Source: JBMOKT01 sp049323895
GTDB lineage: Bacteria; Bacillota; Peptococcia; Peptococcales; BICA1-8
Assembly: GCA_049323895.1 (NCBI GenBank)
Contig: JBMOKT010000031.1
Location: forward strand, 62,001-126,000
Direction of reading: 5' to 3'
DNA length: 64,000 nt
The notes below the pieces were generated by a model. That model was not told where the DNA came from. It made no database searches and was given only the letters and a program-made list of their open reading frames with translations. The first letter of the stretch is position 1, and every line of letters starts with the position of its first letter. The position numbers and the translations under genes are program-made. Below are positions 17,350 through 25,638 of this stretch, piece by piece.

Positions 17350-18243
17350 TTGAAAAAGATAGGTTTTATTGGTTTGGGAATTATGGGTTTGCCCATGGCA
17401 GGACATTTATTAAAGGCAGGGTATGAGGTTACTGTCTACAATAGAACCATGGTCAAGGCGCAGCCTCTAATTGAAAAAGGCGCTAAACTTGCTGAGTCTC
17501 CGGTTGAAGTGGCCCAGAAAAGTGAAACGGTTATCATCATGGTCAAGGCTGATGCGGAAGTAGAGGAAGCCATCTTTGGTCAGAACGGTATTGTGAAGGG
17601 TGCTAAACCGGGATTTGTGATTATCAATAGTAGTACTATTTCCCCTAATACAAGTATACGTCTAGCTGCTGAAGCCGCTAAAGCCGGAATAGATATTTTG
17701 GATGCACCTGTTACCGGAAGTGGTGTTCAGGCTATAGAGGCTAAACTAACCTTTATGGTTGGTGGTAAAAAAGAATTGTTTGAGCGCTGCTTACCTCTCT
17801 TTACAGTCATGGGTAAACAAGCATTCTATATGGGGGAAAGTGGAAAAGGATCCTATACCAAACTAGGAAATAATGTGATGCTGGCAATTAATCTTCTTGC
17901 AGTTTCTGAAGCTCTAACCTTGATTTACAAAGCAGGTATAGACCCAGAAGTGTTTCTACAGGTGGTAGGAGGTGGTGGAGCCCGCAGTGGGATGGCTGAG
18001 ACAAAGATACCCAAAATTGTAAAACGGGATTATAAGCCTGCCTTTAGTACCGCCATGTTAGTAAAAGACCTGGGATTAGCTTCCGATTTAGCTAAGGAAT
18101 TACAGGTTCCTGCCCCTGTTATGTCCATTGTTAAAGAGATTCTCCAGATTGCAATTACCAAGGGGTTATCCGATGAAGATGTTTGTTCTGTAATTAAGTG
18201 TTATGAAGAATGGGCTGGGATTGAAATTAAACAATTTATCTAA
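17350..18243 (+). CDS. NAD-binding beta-hydroxyacid dehydrogenase
   Basis: The 297-residue protein has the family fingerprint: N-terminal IGFIGLGIMGLPMAGHLLKAG (Rossmann GxGxMGxPM), the substrate motif DAPVTGSG, and GSYTKLGNNVMLA with the catalytic Lys. Relatives include 3-hydroxyisobutyrate, tartronate-semialdehyde and 2-(hydroxymethyl)glutarate dehydrogenases. TTG 17350 behind GAGGTG is preferred; GTG 17341 would add three residues. Position between the TRAP permease and two other catabolic enzymes indicates oxidation of a hydroxy acid taken up by the transporter. The exact substrate is not readable. Confidence 0.9.
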   Translation: MKKIGFIGLGIMGLPMAGHLLKAGYEVTVYNRTMVKAQPLIEKGAKLAESPVEVAQKSETVIIMVKADAEVEEAIFGQNGIVKGAKPGFVIINSSTISPNTSIRLAAEAAKAGIDILDAPVTGSGVQAIEAKLTFMVGGKKELFERCLPLFTVMGKQAFYMGESGKGSYTKLGNNVMLAINLLAVSEALTLIYKAGIDPEVFLQVVGGGGARSGMAETKIPKIVKRDYKPAFSTAMLVKDLGLASDLAKELQVPAPVMSIVKEILQIAITKGLSDEDVCSVIKCYEEWAGIEIKQFI

Positions 18244-18306
18244 CCACGGCATCTTAAGCCAAAACTTTCTGTGATGGCAAATATTTCATACAAAGGAGAG
18301 AAAATA

Positions 18307-19470
18307 ATGTTTCAGAATATTAATTTTACAACACCATCAATTATTTTTGGAATGGACTCATTGAATCAGGTTGGTGTGCAAGCAAAAAAACTTGGAGCTA
18401 ACCGCGTATTATTGGTGACAGGTCCTAATGTCCAGAAATTAGGGCAAGTAGAAAAATTAGCATCATTGTTAAAGTCCGAATCAATTGAAGTAGAAGTTAA
18501 CATTCAAGGTAGAAACACACCTGAACCTGCTACTCATATACCCGAAGAGGTAGCTGAGGTTGCTAAAGAAATGAAGGCAGACGTCATCATTGGTATGGGC
18601 GGAGGCAGTGTGCTGGATGTAGCTAAAATGGCTTCTGCACTTTTAACAAATCCTCTCAAGGTTCGTGATTACTTTGGTAGGGAGAAAGTTCCCAAACGTG
18701 GTATACCTACAATTATGATTCCTACCACATCGGGAACTGGAGCGGAAGTAACAAAGCATGCTATTTTCCTTGATGAGCAAGTAAATGTGAAAAAAGCAGT
18801 GGCTTCATCTGCTCTTCTGCCTAATGTAGCAATTATTGATCCTTTATTAACTGTCAGTTGCCCCCCAGTTGTTACTGCCAATGCCGGAATTGATGCATTT
18901 ATCCATGCAGCCGAGCCTTTTGTTTCCAAAGCGGCAAATCCTATTACCGACAGCTTAGCTCTAAAGGCTATGAGCCTAATGACCAGGTGGCTTGGTCCTG
19001 CCTTTGCTGATGGTGAAGACCTTGATGCACGTTACAACATGTCTCTAGGGTCTGTTATGGCAGGTTTGGTCTTGAACAATTCAGGTACCAGCATAGTTCA
19101 TGCCTTGGCATATCCAATAGGTGGTGAATATCATGTTCCCCACGGACCAAGTTTAACCTGTATAATTCTTTCCTGCTTTGACTATATTATGGTCGCCCGT
19201 CAGGAGAAGTTTGCTTTAATGGCTGAAGCCTTAGGAGAAAGAATAGAAGGTTTAACAACACGGGAAGCATCAGAGTTATCTTTAGTGGCTCTTGAACATT
19301 TCCTTAAGAAACTTAATCTTCCTACTACTCTGACAGATCTTAACATAACTGATAGGTCTCGTGTAGATCAATGGGCAATTGACGCCCATGCAGAACAGAG
19401 GTTGCTTTCCAGAGCTGTTCGCAAACTTTCCGTTGATGATATTAAAATTATTTATCAAAATGCGTTTTAA
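18307..19470 (+). CDS. Iron-containing alcohol dehydrogenase
   Basis: The 387-residue group III alcohol dehydrogenase shows GMGGGSVLDVAKMAS (NAD-binding GGGS), the IPTTSGTGAEVTKHAIF motif and metal-binding residues in the DAFIHAAEP and YHVPHG regions. Such enzymes reduce aldehydes or oxidise alcohols with NAD(P). AAAGGAGAG eight bases upstream sets ATG 18307; the frame extends upstream to 18271 without a ribosome site. In this operon it could process an aldehyde, possibly formaldehyde, released by the PanB-like enzyme, or a hydroxymethyl group. Its role is inferred. Confidence 0.92.
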   Translation: MFQNINFTTPSIIFGMDSLNQVGVQAKKLGANRVLLVTGPNVQKLGQVEKLASLLKSESIEVEVNIQGRNTPEPATHIPEEVAEVAKEMKADVIIGMGGGSVLDVAKMASALLTNPLKVRDYFGREKVPKRGIPTIMIPTTSGTGAEVTKHAIFLDEQVNVKKAVASSALLPNVAIIDPLLTVSCPPVVTANAGIDAFIHAAEPFVSKAANPITDSLALKAMSLMTRWLGPAFADGEDLDARYNMSLGSVMAGLVLNNSGTSIVHALAYPIGGEYHVPHGPSLTCIILSCFDYIMVARQEKFALMAEALGERIEGLTTREASELSLVALEHFLKKLNLPTTLTDLNITDRSRVDQWAIDAHAEQRLLSRAVRKLSVDDIKIIYQNAF

Positions 19471-19527
19471 TTCAGATTAGTTTTGGGTTAAGAAAATGCC
19501 TTTGGTTTAAAGGAGGTTCCTTAATAA

Positions 19528-20382
19528 ATGCCTAAAAAAACAATATTGGATTTTCAAAAAATGGTTGAAGAAGGAGAAAAGATTACATATCTTACTGCTT
19601 ATGACTATCTAACTGCAAAAATGGTAGAAAAAGCAGGTATAGATATGATCTTAGTAGGCGATTCCCTAGGGATGGTATCTCTCGGCTATGAAACTACTTT
19701 GCCAGTAACCTTAGATGACATGATACGTCATTGCCAAGCAGTAAGACGTGGGGCGCCTAATACTTTTATTGTAGGCGATATGACGTATATGTCTTACCAA
19801 ATCTCCGATGAGCAGGCAATCGGAAGTGCAGGCAGGATGGTTAAGGAAGCTGGTTGTGATGCTGTAAAGCTAGAGGGTGGAGGACCTCGGATGATTAGTA
19901 GAATTAAGGCAATAAATGAAGCAGGTATTTTAGTAATGGGTCATATTGGTCTAACTCCACAATCTATGGGTCAGCAAGGAGGCTATAAAGCTCAGGGAAG
20001 AAGTGCGCAAGCGGCTCTTAAGGTTGTAAAAGAAGCTAAACTTATAGAAGAGGCGGGTGCGTTCAGTTGCTTAGTAGAAGCAGTTCCATCCGCTGTGGGT
20101 AAAGCTATTACTGAAAGAGCAAATAATATAATTTTTGGTATAGGTGCAGGACCTTATACCCATGGACAGCTTTTAATATTTGCTGATATGATTGGATTAT
20201 TTGATAACTTTACGCCAAAGTTTGTTCGCCAATATGCTAATGTTAACGAAATAATTACAAATGCTTTTAGGCAGTATCACAAAGAAGTTAAAGAACAAAA
20301 CTTCCCAATTGACCAAATGCATACATATAAAATGAAAGATGAAGATGTCAATGAGTTTTTAGCTCTTCTCGAAAAAAATTAA
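19528..20382 (+). CDS. Ketopantoate hydroxymethyltransferase family protein (PanB-like)
   Basis: The 284-residue protein carries PanB signatures: YLTAYDYLTAKMVEKAGID, VGDSLGMVSLGYETT, the active-site Lys motif VKLEGG and a conserved Glu in LVEAVPS. PanB transfers a one-carbon unit from methylene-THF to 2-oxoisovalerate to make ketopantoate, and the reaction is reversible. Neither panC nor panD is nearby. Instead it is last in an uptake/dehydrogenase operon and a terminator follows. A catabolic retro-aldol role, removing a hydroxymethyl group from a branched 2-oxo acid, is plausible. The family is secure and the direction is inferred. Confidence 0.88.
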   Translation: MPKKTILDFQKMVEEGEKITYLTAYDYLTAKMVEKAGIDMILVGDSLGMVSLGYETTLPVTLDDMIRHCQAVRRGAPNTFIVGDMTYMSYQISDEQAIGSAGRMVKEAGCDAVKLEGGGPRMISRIKAINEAGILVMGHIGLTPQSMGQQGGYKAQGRSAQAALKVVKEAKLIEEAGAFSCLVEAVPSAVGKAITERANNIIFGIGAGPYTHGQLLIFADMIGLFDNFTPKFVRQYANVNEIITNAFRQYHKEVKEQNFPIDQMHTYKMKDEDVNEFLALLEKN

Positions 20383-20411
20383 AATAACTGCATACTTATA
20401 CCCCCTTCTTT

Positions 20412-20445
20412 AGGTCATTGTCTATTAGACAATGACCTATTTTTT
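20412..20445 (+). terminator. Terminator of the TRAP/PanB operon
   Basis: AGGTCATTGTC pairs perfectly with GACAATGACCT around a five-base loop, followed by ATTTTTT. Confidence 0.92.
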
Positions 20446-20799
20446 AATTAAATATTATAGTTTAAAGGCAGTTTAAATGCAGCAGGCAAAAGGAAATTTG
20501 TGTAATTAAAGAAGATAGTCGTCACATGTTCGAAGATGCATTGCCAAAGGGTTAAATCCTAAACGCTCCAGGATTAGAGTTGCTACTAGGGAACTTGGTA
20601 TTGACTACCCAATTGTGTTTTTCTAAGATATTCATAAGTAAAGGGAAAATAATGGACAATTTTCGAAAGGAAAAGTAAAATAATAAATATATTACAAAAT
20701 GGAACTTGATTGCTGGTTAATAACTCTGTGAGTAATTTATCAAGACAAATACAGTTCCTTATTCTCCAGGTAAAACTAATTTATGCGAGGTGACAAAAA
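20446..20799. other. Intergenic stretch with a possible decayed gene fragment
   Basis: No intact gene was found. Around 20525-20625 one frame gives a protein-like run of about 35 codons (including KGLNPKRSR and RVATRELGIDYP) with no start site and flanking stops, which looks like the tail of a lost gene I could not identify. The end of the interval holds the ribosome site of the next gene. Confidence 0.3.
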
Positions 20800-21372
20800 T
20801 TGCGTTGGAATGTTCAAAAAGAAATATTTCTTAGTTTTTTCCGGACCGGAATGCTGGGGTATGGGGGAGGACCTTCGTCGATTCCGTTAGTACATACTGA
20901 AGTGGTCAAAAGGAATAAGTGGATGACCGATGATGAGTTCAGTGATGTTTTAGCCCTAGGCAATAGTCTGCCCGGACCTATTATTACAAAAATGGCGGGG
21001 TATATTGGTTATAAGATAGGGGGAGTAGTTGGACTATTTAATGCAACATTAGCAACGGTACTTCCTACAGTTATCTTGATGATTGGATTACTTAGTTTTT
21101 TATCTAAATACCAGGATTCTGCTGTAATAAAAGGCATGACTCAAGCGGTAGCTCCAGTGGTGGGAGTAATGCTTTTTTCCCTGGCTTATTCCTTTATAGA
21201 TAAGTCCAATTCTGATTTGGGCTGGCTTCTAACTTCCGGGATTGGTCTAGTTAGTTTGATATTCTTCCAACTCTTAAATGTCCATCCTGCTTTTGTTATA
21301 GGTGGACTATTGGTATATGCCCTTTTGGGCGGCAAGGTAAAAGCAAGTAATAGAAAGGGGAAAAGTGCATGA
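20800..21372 (+). CDS. ChrA family transporter, N-terminal half protein
   Basis: The 190-residue single-domain chromate-transporter (CHR) protein shows GMLGYGGGPSSIPLVHTEVV and ALGNSLPGPIITKMAGYIGY. Short CHR proteins function as pairs of homologous halves, as here. The start is TTG 20800 with CGAGGTGA upstream. The stop overlaps the start of the partner. The substrate may be chromate, but many CHR proteins of anaerobes have no demonstrated substrate. Confidence 0.9.
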   Translation: MRWNVQKEIFLSFFRTGMLGYGGGPSSIPLVHTEVVKRNKWMTDDEFSDVLALGNSLPGPIITKMAGYIGYKIGGVVGLFNATLATVLPTVILMIGLLSFLSKYQDSAVIKGMTQAVAPVVGVMLFSLAYSFIDKSNSDLGWLLTSGIGLVSLIFFQLLNVHPAFVIGGLLVYALLGGKVKASNRKGKSA

Positions 21373-21905
21373 TGCTATTATACTGGCAGATTTTTGCAGC
21401 ATTTTTTATACCAGCTATTCTTGGCTATGGCGGAGGACCGGCCTTTATTCCCTTAATTCAAAATGAAGTTGTAAACCATTATGGCTGGGTGTCCATGGAG
21501 AAGTTTGCAGAACTGCTGGCTATCGGCAATTCTCTACCTGGTCCTATTGCCACCAAAATTGGAGGATACATAGGTTATGAACTTGCAGGCATACCGGGGG
21601 TAATAATTGCGTTATTTGCTACCATAGCCCCTTCCTTGTTAGTAATGGTGTTCCTTATGGGGTTACTGCATAAATTCAAGGATTCCCCCAGGGTAAAAAA
21701 CATGACGAATCTTATTCGTCCTGCCATTGCTATTCTATTGGGCGTCCTGGCTTTTGAATTTTTCTTCCAGTCCTGGGATGTCATTGGTTCCATGCAGACC
21801 GTACTCCTGGTGGTCTTAAGCTACCTATTGCTTGAAAAGTGGAAAGTGCATCCCGCTTATGTTATCGTAGGGTCACTCTTATATGGTGCAGTTATCCTGG
21901 CATAA
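21369..21905 (+). CDS. ChrA family transporter, second half protein
   Basis: The 178-residue partner CHR domain shows AILGYGGGPAFIPLIQNEVV and AIGNSLPGPIATKIGGYIGY, parallel to the first half. It overlaps the preceding gene by four bases (ATGA), which suggests coupled translation and 1:1 assembly of a heterodimer in the membrane. A second in-frame ATG at 21372 is also possible. An Lrp-type regulator follows 21 bases downstream. Confidence 0.9.
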   Translation: MMLLYWQIFAAFFIPAILGYGGGPAFIPLIQNEVVNHYGWVSMEKFAELLAIGNSLPGPIATKIGGYIGYELAGIPGVIIALFATIAPSLLVMVFLMGLLHKFKDSPRVKNMTNLIRPAIAILLGVLAFEFFFQSWDVIGSMQTVLLVVLSYLLLEKWKVHPAYVIVGSLLYGAVILA

Positions 21906-21926
21906 TCCATTAGAAAGGAGTCTTAA

Positions 21927-22373
21927 ATGAAAATAGATGATGTTGACCGTAAAATAATAAGCTTATTAAGTGAGAATGGAAGGTTATCCTTTGTGGATTT
22001 GGGGAAGGAGTTAGGTCTTTCTCGGGTAGCAGTACGTGAGAGGGTAAACCAGCTTACCGATGCCGGAGTTATTGAAAAATTTACTATTGTTATCAACTCC
22101 GAGAAAATGGGCAAACAGGTGTCAGCCTTTTTTGAAGTGGACTGTGAACCAACCGCTTTAGTCTCAGTTGCTATGAAGCTGGCAGAAAATCCTATAGTGG
22201 CAAGTTGTTATCAAATGACAGGACCCAGTACAATCCACATGCATGTTTTGGTTGAGGATTTTGAACAATTGGAGCAATTTATTAACAGGGAACTTTATGC
22301 CTTGGAAGGAATTACCCGGGTGGAAAGCCATATCCTGTTGAGGCGTTTTAAAAGCCGCAACCTTAAGCTTTAG
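21927..22373 (+). CDS. Lrp/AsnC family transcriptional regulator
   Basis: The 148-residue protein has an N-terminal AsnC-type helix-turn-helix (DDVDRKIISLLSENGRLSF then LGLSRVAVRERVNQL) and a C-terminal RAM-like effector domain. GAAAGGAG precedes ATG 21927. It is close to the ChrA pair on the same strand and a probable terminator follows, so it may control that pair or the dehydrogenase next door. Lrp proteins usually sense amino acids; the effector here is unknown. Confidence 0.92.
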   Translation: MKIDDVDRKIISLLSENGRLSFVDLGKELGLSRVAVRERVNQLTDAGVIEKFTIVINSEKMGKQVSAFFEVDCEPTALVSVAMKLAENPIVASCYQMTGPSTIHMHVLVEDFEQLEQFINRELYALEGITRVESHILLRRFKSRNLKL

Positions 22374-22410
22374 ATAAGTTACACAAGAAATTGAGAATTA
22401 AATTTAAATT

Positions 22411-22444
22411 CCTAGCGGTAATATCGACGCTCAGGCATTTTTTA
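22411..22444 (+). terminator. Probable terminator after the Lrp gene
   Basis: CCT-GCG pairs with CGC-AGG with small internal mismatches, followed by CATTTTTTATA. The stem is short. Confidence 0.5.
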
Positions 22445-22467
22445 TACTAAATTGCAGGGGGAGTTAT

Positions 22468-23874
22468 ATGATTTATCACCATTTATATGAGAAATATAAG
22501 AGGAACCAAAGCATTAAGGCAGGTATTATAGGGGCAGGTCAGTATGGTACTGCCGTTATTACCCAATCGATGTACAACCCATTACTTGATATTCCTATTA
22601 TTGCTGATCAAAGTCTTAAGGTGGCTAAAAGAGCTTACCAGTATGCAGGTATTGATGCCGATGACATAATTGAAACTGACAGCTATGAAAAAGCACTGCA
22701 GGCAATAGAAAACCGAAAGTATGTTATTGTTCAAGACCCCCACATTCTCATGAAGCTGCCCTTGGATGTAGTTGCTGAAGCAACAGGTGTTCCTGAGGCC
22801 GGGGCAGTATATGGCTATGAGGCAATAAAAAACGGCAAGCATGTTGCGATGATTAACAAGGAAACAGACTCAGCCATTGGACCTATACTTCATCATTTAG
22901 CTCAAAAGGCGGGACTGGTATATACACCTGTTGATGGCGATCAGCATGGATTGCTGATGGGTTTGGTTGCTTGGGCCAGGGGCATAGGTTTGGAAGTAAT
23001 CAGTGCTGGTAAAGCAAGGGATGCGGAATTTATTTATGACCCCTCTTTGAAAACTGTTACCTGTGAGGCTGACGGTAAGACGGTCATGGAAACAACAATT
23101 GCCGAACTATCTAAGGAAGAAGAAGTTTATGTTAAACCCATGCCAGATAATAAGGTGAAAGAATATTTTACGGCGCGGAAAAAAATACTTTCAGTACTTA
23201 AAGCTGCAGGGGACTTTGATCTATGTGAATTACAAATAGCAGCTAATGCTACAGGACTCGCTCCAGAAATTCCTCTGACATATCAACCTGCTGTTAGAAC
23301 CAGCGAGATTCCCAAGGTTTTATGTTTGGAAGAAGACGGAGGTATACTAAGTAAAAAAGGCGTAATTGATGTAGTGACATGTTTAAGAGAAGGGCATGAG
23401 GCAGGACTAGGAGGCGGAGTTTTTATTGTTGTATCCTGTGAAAATGATTATTCAAGGCATATATTGACAACTAAAGGTCTTCTGTCTAACAGAAACCAAA
23501 AGGCAGCTTTAATTTACAGACCATACCATCTGTGCGGGGTAGAGACATCAACTTCTCTGTTGTGTGCAGCCCTTTTAGGCATATCAACAGGGTGCGAAAC
23601 TTACCTGCCTACATATGACCTAGTGAAGACGGTTCAACGGGATATGAAGAAAGGTGAGGTCTTAGAAGGGGACTATACTTCTGATTTAAAAGCATCAATC
23701 ATCCCCGCTGCAAAGAGAGGGGATAATATACCTATTCCTGCCCACCTGTTGAATGGTAATAGGCTAACCCGCGATGTCCAGGCTGGCACAATCCTTACCT
23801 ATGATATGGTGCAACAGCCTGAACAATCTATGCTTTGGAAGTTAAGATTGGAACAGGAGCGGCAATTTTTATAG
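22468..23874 (+). CDS. SAF-domain NAD(P)-dependent oxidoreductase, homoserine-dehydrogenase-like
   Basis: The 468-residue protein has an N-terminal Rossmann fold (AGIIGAGQYGTAVITQS), a central homoserine-dehydrogenase-like region with VAEATGVPEAGA and VAMINKETD, and a C-terminal SAF domain from about residue 405 (IPAHLLNGNRL, VQAGTILTYDMV). Proteins of this build occur in sugar-acid and polyol catabolic clusters, but the reaction is not established for most. It has its own ribosome site (CAGGGGGAG) and a hairpin terminator. The architecture is clear; the substrate is unknown. Confidence 0.8.
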   Translation: MIYHHLYEKYKRNQSIKAGIIGAGQYGTAVITQSMYNPLLDIPIIADQSLKVAKRAYQYAGIDADDIIETDSYEKALQAIENRKYVIVQDPHILMKLPLDVVAEATGVPEAGAVYGYEAIKNGKHVAMINKETDSAIGPILHHLAQKAGLVYTPVDGDQHGLLMGLVAWARGIGLEVISAGKARDAEFIYDPSLKTVTCEADGKTVMETTIAELSKEEEVYVKPMPDNKVKEYFTARKKILSVLKAAGDFDLCELQIAANATGLAPEIPLTYQPAVRTSEIPKVLCLEEDGGILSKKGVIDVVTCLREGHEAGLGGGVFIVVSCENDYSRHILTTKGLLSNRNQKAALIYRPYHLCGVETSTSLLCAALLGISTGCETYLPTYDLVKTVQRDMKKGEVLEGDYTSDLKASIIPAAKRGDNIPIPAHLLNGNRLTRDVQAGTILTYDMVQQPEQSMLWKLRLEQERQFL

Positions 23875-23893
23875 AATGGAAAGATTTACCTAT

Positions 23894-23930
23894 AAGTCTC
23901 CTTAATTGGAGGCTTTTGTATATTTTATAT
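23894..23930 (+). terminator. Terminator of the SAF-domain gene
   Basis: AAGTCTCC pairs with GGAGGCTT (one G-U pair), followed by TTGTATATTTTATAT. Confidence 0.65.
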
Positions 23931-23978
23931 CTAACAAACTAAGAATAATTGTATAATAAGCGAGGGAGGTAACCCCAC

Positions 23979-24149
23979 TTGAAGGATAAGTTAGGAATGG
24001 ACCAAAAGAAAGCTTTTAACCAGGTAAAAAAAGAAAAGCAAATTGACAAAGACTTAAGGAACGGAGAAAAAATTGAATCTGCAGTTGACCCTGTTGATAC
24101 AAAAACAGGGATAGGGGAAGCGGAAAGTAGTTTAAAGCTTAACGACTGA
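23979..24149 (+). CDS. Small charged hypothetical protein
   Basis: A 56-residue frame begins at TTG 23979, eight bases after a near-perfect ribosome site GAGGGAGGT. The product is hydrophilic, Lys/Glu/Asp-rich, with no membrane segment and a Lys-rich first half (FNQVKKEKQIDKDLRNGEK). A small hairpin (GAGCC/GGCTC) follows the stop. I recognise no family. The ribosome site and codon pattern make it likely to be translated. Confidence 0.6.
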   Translation: MKDKLGMDQKKAFNQVKKEKQIDKDLRNGEKIESAVDPVDTKTGIGEAESSLKLND

Positions 24150-24192
24150 GCCTGCGGGCTCTTCTTGCAACAAAATACAGAATAAATACAAC

Positions 24193-24225
24193 ATTTCTAA
24201 CAATTTATTATAACAATTTCTAACA
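24193..24225 (+). promoter_or_regulatory. Paired upstream activator sites
   Basis: ATTTCTAACA occurs at 24193-24202 and again at 24216-24225, 23 bases apart. This is about two helical turns, and the pair lies 60-95 bases upstream of the sigma-54 promoter. The arrangement suits binding of a hexameric sigma-54 activator. Confidence 0.45.
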
Positions 24226-24287
24226 TTTTGTAGGGGTCAATCAGTTGTTATGGTAATAATAGTACGCTTTTCTACTTCATAGAAAGC

Positions 24288-24303
24288 TGGCATGATTTTT
24301 GCA
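24288..24303 (+). promoter_or_regulatory. Sigma-54 (-24/-12) promoter
   Basis: TGGCATGATTTTTGCA fits the sigma-54 consensus TGGCAC-N5-TTGCA with one mismatch and correct spacing. It lies about 145 bases before the DctP gene, and a sigma-54 activator is encoded just downstream of that gene. Confidence 0.75.
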
Positions 24304-24446
24304 AATATTAAACTAATATTCAAAAAATTATTAAATATAATGAAATTTTCCTAAAGAATTTAAAACCAAAATAGGGGGGGATTTTCTAAACATAAAAGAA
24401 GACAAATATTCAAACTAACTATTTATTTCAAGGAGGAGAAAATTTT

Positions 24447-25493
24447 ATGAAAAGAAAAAATTTAGGTATTATTGCTTTATTGGTATTGGTATTTTTTGCA
24501 ATGTCTTTAGTTGCAGGGTGTACAGGCGGGGAGAAAAAGGAAGAACCAAAAGCTGAAGCACCTAAGCAAGAAGAAAAGAAGGCAGAAACAAAGGTTTTAA
24601 AAATTGGACATACTCTAGTGGCTGACCATCCCTATCAAAAAGGTTTGGAAAAATTTGGTGAAATAGTAAAAGAAAAAACAAATGGCAAATTTTCCGTTGA
24701 AATTTTCCCGAGTGCCCAATTAGGTTCTGAGAGAGAAGCAATTGAGGGTGTACAAATGGGAACTATTGATTTAACTTTAGTTTCAACTGCTCCTTTAGCA
24801 GGTTTCTCTGATGCTTTCCTGGTTACTGACCTTCCTTTCATTTTTACAAGCAGGGAGCATGCCTATAAAGTATTAGACGGTGAAATCGGTAAAGCAATGT
24901 TTGATGGATTAAAAGGAACCGGCTTAGTAGGTCTGGCCTACTTTGAGAACGGCTTTAGAAATGTAACTAACTCTAAGCTTCCAGTAGTAAAACCCGAAGA
25001 TATGAAGGGCATTAAAATTAGAACTATGGAAAACCAAATTCATATGGACTCCTTTAGAACTATTGGAGCCGATCCTACCCCTATGGCTTTTGGTGAATTA
25101 TTTACAGCATTACAACAAAAAACAGTTGATGCTCAAGAAAATCCTCTACCCATTATCTATACTTCAAAGTTCTTTGAAGTTCAAAACCATTTAGCATTAA
25201 CAGGTCATTTCTATGCTCCTGCACCACTCTTAATTAGTGACTCTCTATGGAACTCACTGAGTGCAGATGAAAAGAAAATTTTCCAAGATGCAGCAAACGA
25301 AGCCCGTGATTATGAAAGAAAGATTATATTAGATATGGACAACAGTTTGTTGTCGGAATTAAAAGCAAATGGTATGCAAGTTACTGAGCCAGATAAAGCA
25401 GAATGGCAAAAAGCAATGGCACCTGTTTATGAGAAATGGCAAGACAAAATTGGCAAAGACCTAATCGACAAAGTTCAAGCTGCAGGAAAATAA
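24447..25493 (+). CDS. DctP-type TRAP solute-binding lipoprotein (orphan)
   Basis: The 348-residue lipoprotein has a signal ending LVAGC, an acidic and Lys-rich linker (about residues 27-48) and the DctP fold (IGHTLVADHPYQKGLEKFGE, FPSAQLGSEREAIEGVQMG, MKGIKIRTMENQ with the ligand-clamping Arg, AFGELFTALQQKTVDAQENP). DctP proteins bind carboxylates for TRAP permeases. No DctQ or DctM gene is adjacent, so it must share a permease encoded elsewhere or act as a sensor. Transcription is probably sigma-54 dependent through the promoter at 24288. Confidence 0.93.
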   Translation: MKRKNLGIIALLVLVFFAMSLVAGCTGGEKKEEPKAEAPKQEEKKAETKVLKIGHTLVADHPYQKGLEKFGEIVKEKTNGKFSVEIFPSAQLGSEREAIEGVQMGTIDLTLVSTAPLAGFSDAFLVTDLPFIFTSREHAYKVLDGEIGKAMFDGLKGTGLVGLAYFENGFRNVTNSKLPVVKPEDMKGIKIRTMENQIHMDSFRTIGADPTPMAFGELFTALQQKTVDAQENPLPIIYTSKFFEVQNHLALTGHFYAPAPLLISDSLWNSLSADEKKIFQDAANEARDYERKIILDMDNSLLSELKANGMQVTEPDKAEWQKAMAPVYEKWQDKIGKDLIDKVQAAGK

Positions 25494-25520
25494 TTGATAT
25501 ATTATCATCACCCCTTCATA

Positions 25521-25556
25521 ATGGGTTATCAACGTAAGTTGATAACCCATATTTAT
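25521..25556 (+). terminator. Terminator of the DctP gene
   Basis: ATGGGTTATCAAC pairs perfectly over 13 bases with GTTGATAACCCAT around a GTAA loop, followed by ATTTATG. Confidence 0.75.
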
Positions 25557-25638
25557 GTAACTGTTCTTTAAAATATGGAAGTTTCGAAAGATAAGATAAT
25601 TATATATAATTGTTTTATCAGTTGTTCGGAGGTGCGGT

